Origin: Entoloma clypeatum
Taxonomy: Eukaryota; Basidiomycota; Agaricomycetes; Agaricales; Entolomataceae
DNA length: 64,000 nucleotides
Direction of reading: 5' to 3'
NCBI GenBank assembly: GCA_963565915.1
Contig: OY751490.1
Location: 3,968,001 to 4,032,000 of the forward strand
Shown: piece by piece, positions 32,001 to 41,715 of the stretch
Position numbering within the stretch: the first letter of the stretch is position 1
Layout: the number at the start of each line of letters is the position of its first letter
Translations under genes and position numbers: made by a program
Notes under the pieces: generated by a model
Seen by the model: only the letters and a program-made list of their open reading frames with translations
The model's database searches: none
What the model was told of the DNA's origin: nothing

Positions 32001-33570
32001 TAGAGAAACGCTACATGTTCCAAACAGAATTCCCACCACATAGGGGGTAAGCACGCGTCGAAGCGCAAGGCCTGAGATTTCTCCCACAGGGTTCGATTTA
32101 TCCGTTCTGCTCTACCGTTCTGCTGGTGCTGATACGGGAGCGTGACATCGATCAGAACTCCATGATCGGCAAGTACATCCTTGTATTCGTCAAACTCTCC
32201 ACCTCCATCAACTCGCCATTTTTTAGGAGTGGCGCGAACTGATTCTGGATCATCGCAAGAAATTGTCGCAGTGCCGTGATGGCATCCGACGTCTTTCTAA
32301 GCAAGACAACCCAGACGTGGGATGAAAAATCGTCCAAAAACGTGAGGAAATATTTATATTTATGGTATGATGCCGTGGATATCTGTTTGAGATCGGAATG
32401 GATCAGATCAAAGGTTTTGGTTGCCCTTGTCATCGAATTGGGATATGACTGATTCGACATTTTCCCTTTGAGGCAACCTGTGCAACTTTCCTGTGATTTC
32501 TCACATACTAGTGTTTCAGGTACCCCTTTGGTACTGGTGGGAATCTTTTGGAGTGCTTGATCATTTGGGTGACCAAGGCGCTTGTGCCATGTTTCGACAG
32601 TGATTTCGCTTGAGATCGCATAGATCTGGTCATAGCGTATTTCAGTGTCTAACCAGTAAATGGTTTGACCAAGGATATGGGGCGAAAACTGGATTTTGTT
32701 CAGCCCTTTAGAGATGTTGATTTCTCCACAAGTCCCGTCTACTTTGTAACCATGGTTAAGGAAGACACCTAGGGACAATAGGCGTGTGTCCATGTCCGGG
32801 ATGTAGAACACCGGTCTGAGAAGATGGGTTTTAACTTCCCCATTTAGGGTGTGCCATACTGGAACGGCCCCAACTCCGAGAATTTCCAGTTTTTTCCCTT
32901 TAGCTGCAGTCTGGACAAAACGCTTGACCGTGAGAGGTCTATAATATGCAAAGTCCTTAAACTCATAGGTGAAGTGTAAAGAGGCGCCGGAATCTAAGAT
33001 CCATTGCGTGCATTCTTTTTCCTTACAATGTGTACAAGAGGCAAAATGTTCAATATATTTTTTGTGTAGATCACTACTGAAGTGATCTACGCACTCTGTA
33101 CTGGTACTAGCTAATATTTTATACGTCTGTTGAGAGACATAATTAGTGTTCCACATTTGGTAAGGTTTGAAAGAAGGGTTTGACGAACCGTCTAGTTCGA
33201 TCTCATCCACAAACTCGTCTGGCCCCATCCGTTCTTGGTCTATGTCCATCATCCGCAGTGATTGGTCTAACGGCGGAGTTACTCGACACTGTTTAGTTGG
33301 CCTCTCGTCGATGTCTGGAATGATGGTGTCCAAGATACAAAGGTTTGACCCAGAGGGTCTGGCACCGATTTCTCAAGCAAGTTTTCTCACCTTCTCGTTC
33401 TTTTTCCACGCTGACAGCTTTCCAGAAGGAAGCCCGGTGTACTGGGAAGGAGGCGGGTTCATGTGTTGCAGGAGTGACTGCATTCTTTCCGACTCGGGCT
33501 GCGCGGTACTCAAAGTTTTCCTGCGGCCCATTACAGTGGTGAAGGCAGGTGCATGACGAGGAGGGAGAGG
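29003..33570 (-). pseudogene. Copia G pol (protease, integrase, RT, RNase H)
   Basis: Minus strand, in order: linker (LDTIIPDIDERPTKQC about 33330), protease WILDSGASLHFTYE (about 33000), pre-integrase WHKRLGHPNDQ (about 32590), integrase HSDLKQIS (about 32400), hinge, RT (NKWVYNEKSDGGLK about 31180; FLDVSSAFLYGTL about 31010; catalytic VIYVDDSAFLG about 29970) and RNase H (DSDWASDENTRKS about 29440; DNNGSVFIAS about 29220). It is broken at about 32180 (shift in integrase), near 31525, by the solo LTR at 30119-30893, and by a TGA at 29153-29155 where copia elements have KHIDVR (CGA-to-TGA type). It ends with a TAG at 29003-29005. Not functional as read. Confidence 0.9.
30119..30893 (+). repeat. 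Solo LTR in G RT, 775 bp, GCTTT duplication
   Basis: TGTTATATACC...CTACTTAACA, flanked by GCTTT at 30114-30118 and 30894-30898. It interrupts the RT between RLYKA and LYGLKQ. It is rich in TCCGA/CTCCGAC units. It shares two blocks with the M and N LTRs: CTCAGTTCAAATATCAAC (30485-30502) and GGCGCAACACATACGTTGAA (from about 30758). Confidence 0.92.
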
Positions 33571-33582
33571 ACAAGGGGCAGA

Positions 33583-34542
33583 TCAACGAGGGAGTTGTTC
33601 GATGGCTGGTGCGATAAACTCAATCATTTCCTCGGCGTGGTCGGACTCGTTGTCCGTGTTGTTGGCGCGCCTTTTCTGGTTGCGCCAGCGTCCCTTTCCC
33701 TTCTTCTTTTCAGAAGCGGTACTTGGGTCGGTCGAGTTAGGCTGCTCGTCAGCATTGTTCTGCAAGGTACTCGGCGCTGTCTGCTTTTCCCATTTGGGGT
33801 CTTGCCCCTTTCGCTTAGTCCTGGAGATTTTCCGGGCCTGCTTGTTGGATGCCCAAGTAGACCCTATCGCATACTTGCGCCTGTACTCTGAGACGATGCT
33901 ATCGGTGACGGCCTGCCATGTGAAGTCATCGGCATCGTAGACCTGAAAGAGGGTGGTGGAGAGAGACAACCAAGCGTCAGAAATGGCACTCGCCAAGATC
34001 ATAGCCTGCATCAGATCAGGCACAACAAATTTTGAGTTGCTAAGGCGAGCGAAGAGTGACCCGAGGCGCTCGATCTCCGGCACAGGGTCCCGACCAGACA
34101 GTTTGAAAGAGGCTGCGGCTTTGAAATCGCCAAATATGGTGGCGGGGGAGACCTTTGAATACACATCCTTTAATGACGTCCAGGCATCCTTCGAGGACTT
34201 GGCGTCCTTGATGTGCCTCCTGATTGCCTTGGAGACTTTGAGGCAGATGGAACCCAGGGCCATGTCGTTGTCCCTGATCCAGACCTTTCTTTCTTTGTGG
34301 AAGCTAGGTTGGTCGACAGTGGTGGTGATCACTGGAGGTTGGGTTGCAGATGTAGACGTGGCGGAGGCAGGGGTGGAGACCGTGACCGTAAAGTCGGCGA
34401 TGTCAGGGCGCTCAATGTCGCCAGATACGATGCGCCAGACTCCTTGATGGAGGAGATAGGACTTCATTTTTTCAGCCCAGCTTTGGTAGTCGATACTGTT
34501 GAAGACGGTGATGGAGTCAAGTGCGGAGCAAGAGGTAGACAT
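33583..34542 (-). CDS. Copia G gag
   Basis: The ATG at 34542 (MSTSCSALDSITVFN) matches the start of J gag (MSTSRSALDSIAIFN), so upstream in-frame codons are not used. Features: gag N-terminus (IDYQSWAEKMKSYLL), UBN2-like region (IRRHIKDAKSSKDAWTS, then ERLGSLFARLSNSKF), then a Lys/Arg-rich nucleic-acid-binding tail (KKKGKGRWRNQKRRAN) in place of a CCHC knuckle. It stops after AIEQLPR, whereas J reads on in frame into a proline-rich linker and pol. The stop may be a mutation or a real gag terminus. About 319 residues. It would form the particle shell in the cytoplasm. Confidence 0.85.
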   Translation of the reverse strand: MSTSCSALDSITVFNSIDYQSWAEKMKSYLLHQGVWRIVSGDIERPDIADFTVTVSTPASATSTSATQPPVITTTVDQPSFHKERKVWIRDNDMALGSICLKVSKAIRRHIKDAKSSKDAWTSLKDVYSKVSPATIFGDFKAAASFKLSGRDPVPEIERLGSLFARLSNSKFVVPDLMQAMILASAISDAWLSLSTTLFQVYDADDFTWQAVTDSIVSEYRRKYAIGSTWASNKQARKISRTKRKGQDPKWEKQTAPSTLQNNADEQPNSTDPSTASEKKKGKGRWRNQKRRANNTDNESDHAEEMIEFIAPAIEQLPR

Positions 34543-34896
34543 TTTTAATGAATCTAAAAGGAGTTTTCCCAATCAGTGATGTTCTTTATGAATTTGATTT
34601 TTAGGGAAAACAAATAAATGATTCCTCATAACATATTCCCTTTTAGGAATAGCGGTTGTGGGAAAAATACTTTTTGTCAGAAGTGTGTGAGGTACGATCA
34701 ATGTTTCCACATGATGTGTACTAAGTCAATCCCCTTAGGGACGCTTCATGACAGGTACTTGTCGTAATGACGTTCCCAGGTTCATGTGTGAAGAAGTATG
34801 ACTCCGAACCTAGATCTTACGATTGGTTCTCCTGTCAAACCAGGGTAGAGTGGGCAGGTACTTGCTGTTGCCAGTGTTCCCAAGTCCCTCTGCTAT

Positions 34897-34911
34897 CCGG
34901 GGCCCATAACC
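34897..34911 (-). other. Primer-binding site of G
   Basis: Minus strand GGTTATGGGCCCCGG directly after the 5' LTR, identical to those of J and K. It is complementary to an initiator tRNA-Met anticodon arm (CCCATAACC). Confidence 0.82.
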
Positions 34912-35223
34912 TGTTGAAGTTCCACCTGGGCGCTAGCCACAGGCGTACTGAGCAACACAGCTACAGTGTGGAAGTACTCTACTTAACCGTTCTAGCCACT
35001 TACATGGTTTGGGAGGGTGAGGCTGGTGAGAGCGGTTGAGGCTGATGAGAGCGATGGAGCTGGTTAAGAGTCAAGAGACCACTTGTTGATATTGACAGTT
35101 TCCTGGTCTTATATACCGTACTACTGTTTGTACCAACCAAATAAGTATGTAATCGAAGATATGTAAATGGTCACGTGATGTAATCTAATCTAATCTAATC
35201 TACGTGATGGAAAAGTTTCAACA
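34912..35223 (-). repeat. Copia G 5' LTR
   Basis: 312 bp, identical to 28622-28933 as far as I can read. It is followed on the plus strand by the duplicated TCCGC. Confidence 0.95.
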
Positions 35224-35228
35224 TCCGC

Positions 35229-35660
35229 TGGTGTCGAGGATAAGAGCAAACAAGCCTAATATAACTGGTTGAGGCACCAGATCAACCAGTATTATAAGAC
35301 TAGGTTTGTGGGAAGATCAGGTGATTCAAAACCCATGGTGACCTGTGACAAAGTGTTCATTAGTGTGCATCTGTGACAGAGTATGCCACCTATAGGCAAG
35401 ATTCGGGCAGAGTATGGCTCATTTGATGATTTTAACAAATTACAGTTATTTTGACATGCAACCCCAAAGGGGAAGAAAAATTGACTATTTCATGGCTTGT
35501 GACCATTTCTGGAAGTGTTCATCAACCTAGTGTGACCGTTACATTGAGCCAAAAGTGTCCAGTTCATCAGGGTATGTGACGCGTGACTGAACACCCGGCC
35601 GTAATAGTACAGTATCTTACAAAAGTACAAGTTTGCATACTACACAGGTTCCATGACATT
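35229..35660. other. Intergenic, no gene recognised
   Basis: About 430 bp between element G and the 3' end of the oxidoreductase gene. No motif or repeat was recognised. It probably holds the 3' UTR of the minus-strand gene. Confidence 0.6.
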
Positions 35661-36940
35661 TCACGCCGTCTCTTGGGGATGCACAACCAACTTGATACCT
35701 GAAACCAAGTCTTTTTCCAAACGGTCCAAACCGTTTGTGATACCTCCCAAACCACCAGAGACGACTTCAACTCTGTTGGGCTGTTGTAAAAAAAGAACAA
35801 TCAATGGCGTGCTACAATTGGGATGCAAGGCACAACAAACCTTGATGTGACCCTCCTCGACCAACCTGGTCAAATGCGCATAGTATAGCTCCCCAAGCCG
35901 GCGCGTATGCGGGAACCCAAAGATTCCCAACGCGCTCAGGAACTCCTTACCCTCCACCGGTTCGATCTGGCTGGGAAGGACAAACACGGTCGTCCCGCCA
36001 GTCGCAGTCAAGTCGTGCGCGATCTTCTGGGTATCGGGCTGCGAGACGGCGTCGAAAATGATTTCGAGGGGCTTGTCGGTGATCTTGGCGATGGCGCCTG
36101 GAAGCGAGGCAACTGGGGTGTGGCGGTCGACGACGTGGGTGGCGCCGAGGGTCTTCAGGTAAGCTTCGTGTTTAGACGAGGCGAGAGTGATGATGGGGGA
36201 GAAGCCGGAAAGTTTGGCGAATTGAATGGCTAAGGAAAAAAAAAGCAAGGAATTCGTTTTACGTCAAGTAAGGACTCGAGGGGGGTGAGCGCATACCGAA
36301 CTGGCCGACAGAGGTGGCGCCTCCCAAGATGAGGATGGGTTTACCAGCGTACGCCCCCTTTCCTGGGGCACCGAACGGCTCCTTGAGACCCGCGCCGTGG
36401 GGCTTGGGCATGTAGAATCCGACAAGTGCGGCTGCAGAAGCGACGGGGATGGATGCAGCCTCATCGAAAGAAACATCCACTGGTACCTATTTCGCGCATA
36501 TAATCAGCATTAACGAAAGGCAATGGTCCGCGATGATTAAGGAATGTACCTTCGCAGTGGTAGCCGCATTCGTCAGAGTATATTGCTGGTATCCAGCCTC
36601 GTCGTGCGTCCAGGCGCCTTGGAAGAAGCTGTAAAGACCGTTTGATGAGCAAACCGTATCCGAACGAGAGAGCCAAAACATACACGCGATCGCCCTTTGC
36701 GAAACCGGTGACCCCTTCACCGACCTCTTCGACAACGCCAGCGATATCTGTGCCGATGATCGCGGGGTATTTCTCGACGAACCAGCCGTACTTTGGGATC
36801 TTCCAATCAACAGGGTTGAGGGCTACAGCCTCGTTCTTGACGAGGAGCTGGCCTTTGCCTGCTGTGGGGATGTGACGCTCCTGAAGGGTGTACCCGGCTA
36901 GTTTGGCAGGGATGACCAGAGCCTTTTGTTGGGATGGCAT
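35661..36940 (-). CDS. Medium-chain (MDR) zinc-binding-type alcohol dehydrogenase/quinone oxidoreductase-like enzyme, 5 exons
   Basis: Exons on the minus strand: 36940-36684, 36628-36550, 36486-36297, 36229-35841, 35780-35661. The four introns are 55, 63, 67 and 60 bp, all GT-AG, and phases fit a 344-residue protein ending HPQETA. The start MPSQQKALVIPAKLAG is followed by a GroES-like catalytic fold (LNPVDWKIPKYGWF, then GTDIAGVVEEVGEGV) and a Rossmann fold with GGATSVGQFA (about residues 167-176) and GATHVVD. These mark an NAD(P)H-dependent MDR enzyme of the group that includes fungal trans-enoyl reductases. No structural-zinc Cys lobe is visible, so it is more like quinone oxidoreductases. 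Substrate unknown; probably cytosolic. No neighbouring biosynthetic cluster is seen. Confidence 0.88.
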
Positions 36941-37990
36941 GATTCGAAATTGTGGTATGGGGGCTGAAGTGAGGAGTGGGGGAATGAAGGAAGACTTCTG
37001 GCGGAGTGCGGTCCCTTTTAACTGCTGGACATGGCTTACTCAGTTTCAGTCAGTGCTGACTGAGCGCTGGAAGTTCAAAGAGGCTTCAGCCTGCGCAGAG
37101 TGGCGCGGAGTTAAGAGACGCCAGAGCTCGGGTCAAGATTTCTTTTCACTCTTCCTTTGACAGAGCAAGGAGTAAGAGCGACTCCGGGATTCGGAGGAGA
37201 GGATGAAAAACTTTCAAAGGATGACCAAAGGATGATGCACCGATGACGCAAGTACACTCGCTTAGCTAACTCCTTTGACATAGCAGATTGATACAAACTT
37301 AGCGCCGACCAAGGGCCTCGCCGGTGTGAAAGAAAGCACACTACTAAAGCCTTGCACACGCGATGAAAAAAGAAGTTTTGCCGTGTATCCATGAGAGTGC
37401 CGTGGCATTGTCCCACTGGTCTGAGATGACAAACAGTGTTGTGAGTCTCAGGTCAAATATGGCATTCTTACCAAGGATGACTTGAGAGCTGACAGATAGA
37501 AACGAGGACACAGATTCAATACTGTAGGGTAAAAGCGATTAGTCGCACGCGATAGTTCCATAACAGTAAGTAAGAACACGTGAACAACCTCTGAACCTAA
37601 GTGTCCATTCTCGGCGCCGTTCCAGCCCCCATCGAAGAGTTGAACTTTCGTTTTCGAATTTCCATCAATTGGAGGATTGAACCATTGATGCCCCGCAAAT
37701 CCGGGTCGAAACTGTCCACATTATCGTCATTTCAATGGCCTTTAGACGCGTGAAGTAATCCCCCTTTACAACTGGCATTAACCTAGGCCCGGGAATAGGT
37801 TGTCAGAGTAGTTCGCTGTTTGTATGCTTGAAAGGAGCGTGGTTGAGAGCAACCTAAGTGATATATAACAAGCTTCCCATAGCGTCAAAGCGGGATTTAC
37901 GCACCCCCTTGAACAAGAGTATCTATTATACCCGGCCCCATCCGTCATAAAAACCGCCAAAAATCAAGCAAGAACGGCAGAGGTCCCACA
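36941..37990. other. Intergenic region between two minus-strand genes
   Basis: About 1 kb. It should contain the promoter of the MDR gene and the 3' UTR of the DUF7918-like gene. I see no coding evidence or repeat. Only short frames without splice-consistent continuation occur. Confidence 0.6.
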
Positions 37991-39128
37991 TCAAGTGAGA
38001 TCAATAACCTCTCCGGACACAAATACAGCGGGTTCCTTCTTAACTGCTTTGCTGGACTTCGAGCTTGAAGCCTTCTTGGTGAGTTGCCGCTTGAGGATGT
38101 TCATCTCCTCCTGCCCAGACATTTCATCAAATCATACGCGGGTAGACAAACAGGCACCAAATAATATACCTCGAGTGCTTTCAGCCGTTTTTCAACCCTC
38201 TCGTGACTCTCATCGTCAAGAGCGCTTATCTCCTTGACCTCATTCTCTTCCTTGACCTCATCGTACGTTCTTTTGCGCGCCGAACGTTCAGCAGCCGGAG
38301 CCGGGGGTGCGATTCCGTCGGCTCGGAGGATGTCTGCAGGATGGAAGTTCAAGACGGTATTATGGCGGATGCTCAGCGTACCTATGGACCGATATTTGAA
38401 GATGAAGGTTGCCAAATGGCAAATGTACCTGACCTTGTTGCAGTCGACACGAGGTCTCACAGTTATTGGATCCCCAAGCCTATTGTCATCGATAATAAAA
38501 CGCCTGAGGGCCTTGTGATGTAATCCTCACCTGACCCTGTGCGACATGGCTTTCTTCGAGTGCTCGTGTATCTTTTCATCGCCCAGCCCGGTATGATTGC
38601 GCACACGGCGTCTAGATCTCTCCTCGGTAGTTTCAGAAATCCAAATCTCAAGGATGATGTCGCCTATGTCTTTGGAGGCTGCAGAGTCTACCAGGCCATC
38701 ATCGTCTAGCCCATCGTCACATATAGCGCCAGAACAGAGAACCGCATGCATTCGCTTACCCGTCAGGTCAACTGTGGCGAACATGAAGGGTCGTCTTGTC
38801 GTTGAGGACGTTCGTGTGCTAGACAGACATACAGGCCCGTGCTTATATTCCTTGATGACTCTCCCTGGTATACGCTGGCCGTCGATCGCAGGTCGGCCGC
38901 TGATTTCGTGAGAACGGGGGCACGACAGCTTCCAATTCAGAGCAAAAAACTAAGCAACGTATAGGACTTCCAAAAAAGCGTTTCATATACAGACTCACGG
39001 ACCTTTCCCGCCTCAGAGGGTACCCAGCAAGACACCACCTTCTTCTCGCGATCCTCCACAATGTCATATTCTGGAAGGTCGACGCCGTCAACTGAAATAC
39101 TGGCCTCAAAAGTGTCGAACGTTGGCAT
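37991..39128 (-). CDS. DUF7918-like protein (intact paralog), 5 exons
   Basis: Exons on the minus strand: 39128-39003, 38949-38531, 38479-38382, 38333-38170, 38110-37991. Introns are 53, 51, 48 and 59 bp, GT-AG, with consistent phases, giving 308 residues. The start MPTFDTFEASISVDG is chosen because the decayed neighbour has MPKFDMFEASISVDG, while upstream codons are not conserved. Features are CWVPSEAGK then a Trp-containing strand (FFALNWKLS), RPFMFATVDLTG, HEHSKKAMSHRVRLG, FIFKYRSIDILRADGI, then a charged coiled-coil-like tail and a Lys/Ser end GEVIDLT. This order fits the DUF7918 family common in agaricomycetes, from memory. Function is unknown; the basic tail could suit a nuclear role. 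Confidence 0.78.
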
Positions 39129-39555
39129 GCTGGTACGAGTAGCCTTCAGGTATTTCAAGAGCGATATGAGCGAGGATTTCCGAGCAGGGCTTATGGTTGG
39201 CTTGGGCGCAGACGAGATCGCGGTGGGCATGTGGTGGGGTTCAAACGCGATGTTGCCAGCCCTAAAGAGATCACATGCTCAGAAGATGTAAACGCGAAGT
39301 TGTTTTCTGTCAAGCCTCAATGTATTCAACATAGAAGACTCCATCGCGTCAATTTGCGAAAGCCTGCCTGTTGTGGAATACTTATACAGTATGTGGAAGA
39401 ATAGAATCCTACTTATAGCGTCGCGCGGCGACGTAGCTATAGAAGCTAAAGAGGCTGTTCTTTATGATCACAGAAGCATCAGACATTGATTCGACCCACT
39501 CGTTCAATTTTGGAGGTCAAGGAACCGGGCGAGCTCGCGATCGTGTCGTCAGGCA

Positions 39556-40679
39556 TCAGGTGAGGTCAATCACCTCTCCAGGGGTATTGAATACGGCAGA
39601 TTCTTTCTTGATCCTTTTACCGAGAGCAGGTTTCGATTTCTTCGCGAGTTGTTGTTCGATCATCTTCATTTCCTCCTGGCAAGGAGTTTAGGCAAACCCA
39701 GATAAATATAAAAGAAAAAACACACCCGGAGTGCTTTCAACCTTTTTTCAGCCCTCTCTCGCTCCTCGTCATCAAGCGTGCTGATCTCTTCCTTGACCTC
39801 ACCGTACGTTCTCTTTCCCGAGCGGCGGTCCTCTGCAGGATCGAGGGGCGCGATTCCGTTAGCCCGTAGGATAGCTACAAATATACGGAAACTTGTCTGA
39901 GCTGATGGAGCTGACCGTTGCGTCCCAAACAATCGATCGGTACTTGAAGAAAAAAGTCAATAGGCGACGGCGGCCTATACTGGCATCTACCAATCCTATT
40001 GCCCCAACCACCTTCGCCTCCCCGAGCCTGTCATCAGATATCAACACCGGAGCTCCAGAAAACAATACTGAAAGTCTACCCGACGCAGTGCGCCATCCCT
40101 TTCTTCGAGCGCTCGTGCACCTCTGCTCCATCACGTCACGTACAATACTCACTAGGAACCACCCTCCCTTTGGCTTCAAACTCAAATGTCAATGACGATG
40201 TCACCCAAGTTTTTGACAGCTTGTGAGTTCAATAGACGATCATCGTCTGAAGGATTGCGTGTTATTATATATATATTTGAACGAGAATGGGGGCCTAGCT
40301 TGCCTGACCTGACAGCTTGACAGTGGTAAATAGGGCCTTTCCGTTGTCGGAGAAGTCCGAGTTGTCGATCGAGAGACAGAGATGCCGACGTTTGGATTAA
40401 GGACGTTCCCGCCCATGCGTCGACCATCGACGTGACAATACCCACCGAGACGGTATGGGCTGGGTGCTAAAGGCTTCCAATGCATGGCAAAGCACTTGGT
40501 ATAGGCAAATCAAAATCACATTACTTATTCGAAACCGGGGTGACTTAACGCACCTTTCCTGCTTCCGAAGGAATCCAACAAGTTACAAACTCATTTCCTT
40601 CATTCACCACGATGCCATACTCCGGGAGGTTCGCGCCATCAACTGAGATACTTGCTTCGAACATGTCGAATTTCGGCAT
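39556..40679 (-). pseudogene. DUF7918-like paralog, decayed tandem copy
   Basis: Tandem with and in the same direction as the intact copy. Exon 1 (40679-40554, MPKFDMFEASISVDGAN to SEAGK) and the last exon (39675-39556, ending GEVIDLT) have the same lengths, 126 and 120 bp, and the same splice positions as the paralog. The middle is damaged. The exon corresponding to SKDIGDIILEIW reads DIVIDI, then stops and shifts (TGA in frame near 40190), another TGA occurs before RDGAEVHERSKK, and the donor after FKYRSI is lost (ATTGTTTG instead of ATAGgtac). It could be expressed in a shortened form, but a pseudogene is the simplest reading. Confidence 0.7.
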
Positions 40680-41339
40680 TGTGAGGTGACACAAGAAGGT
40701 AAGGCGAAGGCCTACTTTCAATGCGGGACGAGCAGAGGCCGCCGAACGCTGGCTTGTAGCAGTGACTATCAATAGTATTGTGGGGGGCCCTGGAATGGTG
40801 ACCGTGAAGACAGGTTCACGAAACGGCCGCCCCTAAACCAAAGTCACGGACATGATTTTGGGAACCAATCAGTGACTCCGAGTCCCACGATCCAACGAAC
40901 GCGAATATTTTTGTGACCTCGCCACCTGAAGGGATAGCTAACCTTCCAGCGTTTGGCGTCCAGAAACATGGGCCAATCTTCCCCGTCGCAGTTTTCTTCA
41001 AGGCTACATACGACACACGCAGGTGTTTGGCGGAACGGTGGAGTTCATGATCAAGAATCGAGGTATACTGCAGTAAGTCTCCCAGGTACTGCCGTACTGG
41101 AGAATAAATCATCAATACAGCGGGTCGCTCCGTAGCCAGCTATGACAACATGAGCGTCGAGCAGTCGGTGAAAACTGTTCTTCAAGCATGCGTTACTACT
41201 GGCCAACATTAACGTTGAGAACAAAGAAGTACAAGACTTACAACTACCTAGCGGCTTGGTGCGTTTTTGAATCTGAAACTTCTCCATGTCTTCTTGAATT
41301 TTATATCAGAAAAAAACTCGGGAACTGTGTGAAAAATGG
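40680..41339 (-). other. Unassigned stretch with possible old coding fragments
   Basis: Minus-strand frames read MEKFQIQKRTKPLG at 41287, AHVVIAGYGATRCIDDLF near 41150 and KTATGKIGPCFWTPNAG near 41000. I could not build a splice model that joins them without stops. They may be a decayed gene, or an undetected short multi-exon gene upstream of the DUF7918-like pseudogene. No family recognised. Confidence 0.35.
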
Positions 41340-41446
41340 TGACAAGAGTGGGACTTGAACCCACGCCATCTTTCGATGATGAGAAACCCGCGACCACAGG
41401 TAAGCTACGCTTGAGTCACACGCCTTAACCGCTCGGCCATCTTGCC
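41340..41446 (-). tRNA. tRNA-Leu (anticodon CAA) with a short intron
   Basis: On the minus strand the acceptor stem GGCAAGA pairs with TCTTGTC. The D arm is GCCGAGCGGTTAAGGC, the anticodon loop CTCAAG gives anticodon CAA, and the T arm is GTGGGTTCAAGTCCCAC. An insert of about 15 nt (CGTAGCTTACCTGTG) follows position 37, where eukaryotic tRNA introns sit, before the 3' anticodon strand TCGCG. A long variable arm (TTTC/GAAA stem) fits a class II tRNA-Leu. Intron-bearing tRNA-Leu(CAA) is usual in fungi. Confidence 0.92.
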
Positions 41447-41715
41447 ATGGTTGACTTCAGACGTATGTCAGTACTAGTCATCATTCAGACGAGATAGGTT
41501 TCATCGCCTAGCAACCGTTGCTGTTCGGAACGAAGTCGGATTCGGTATACAATGTCGATCATCACAAGACGACCGCCTCTGAAAATTTTATAACATCCGC
41601 GCCGTGGGGGCCGACATATAAAACAGCATCAGGCCTCGGGTAACCCGTAAGTACTCACCAGGAACATCCAAAGAGTCTTTCTCGAACACAAACCTTAAGC
41701 GCTCAAGCCTTTGTG

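Larger units (their letters stand above)
28622..35223 (-). mobile_element. Copia element G, identical LTRs, TCCGC duplication
   Basis: The 312-bp LTRs at both ends look identical base for base and are flanked by TCCGC (28617-28621 and 35224-35228). Order on the minus strand: 5' LTR, half-tRNA primer site, gag, protease, integrase, RT, RNase H, polypurine tract (GGGGGGG), 3' LTR. A solo LTR (30119-30893) splits the RT. Despite the identical LTRs the coding part has several stops and shifts. Confidence 0.94.
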
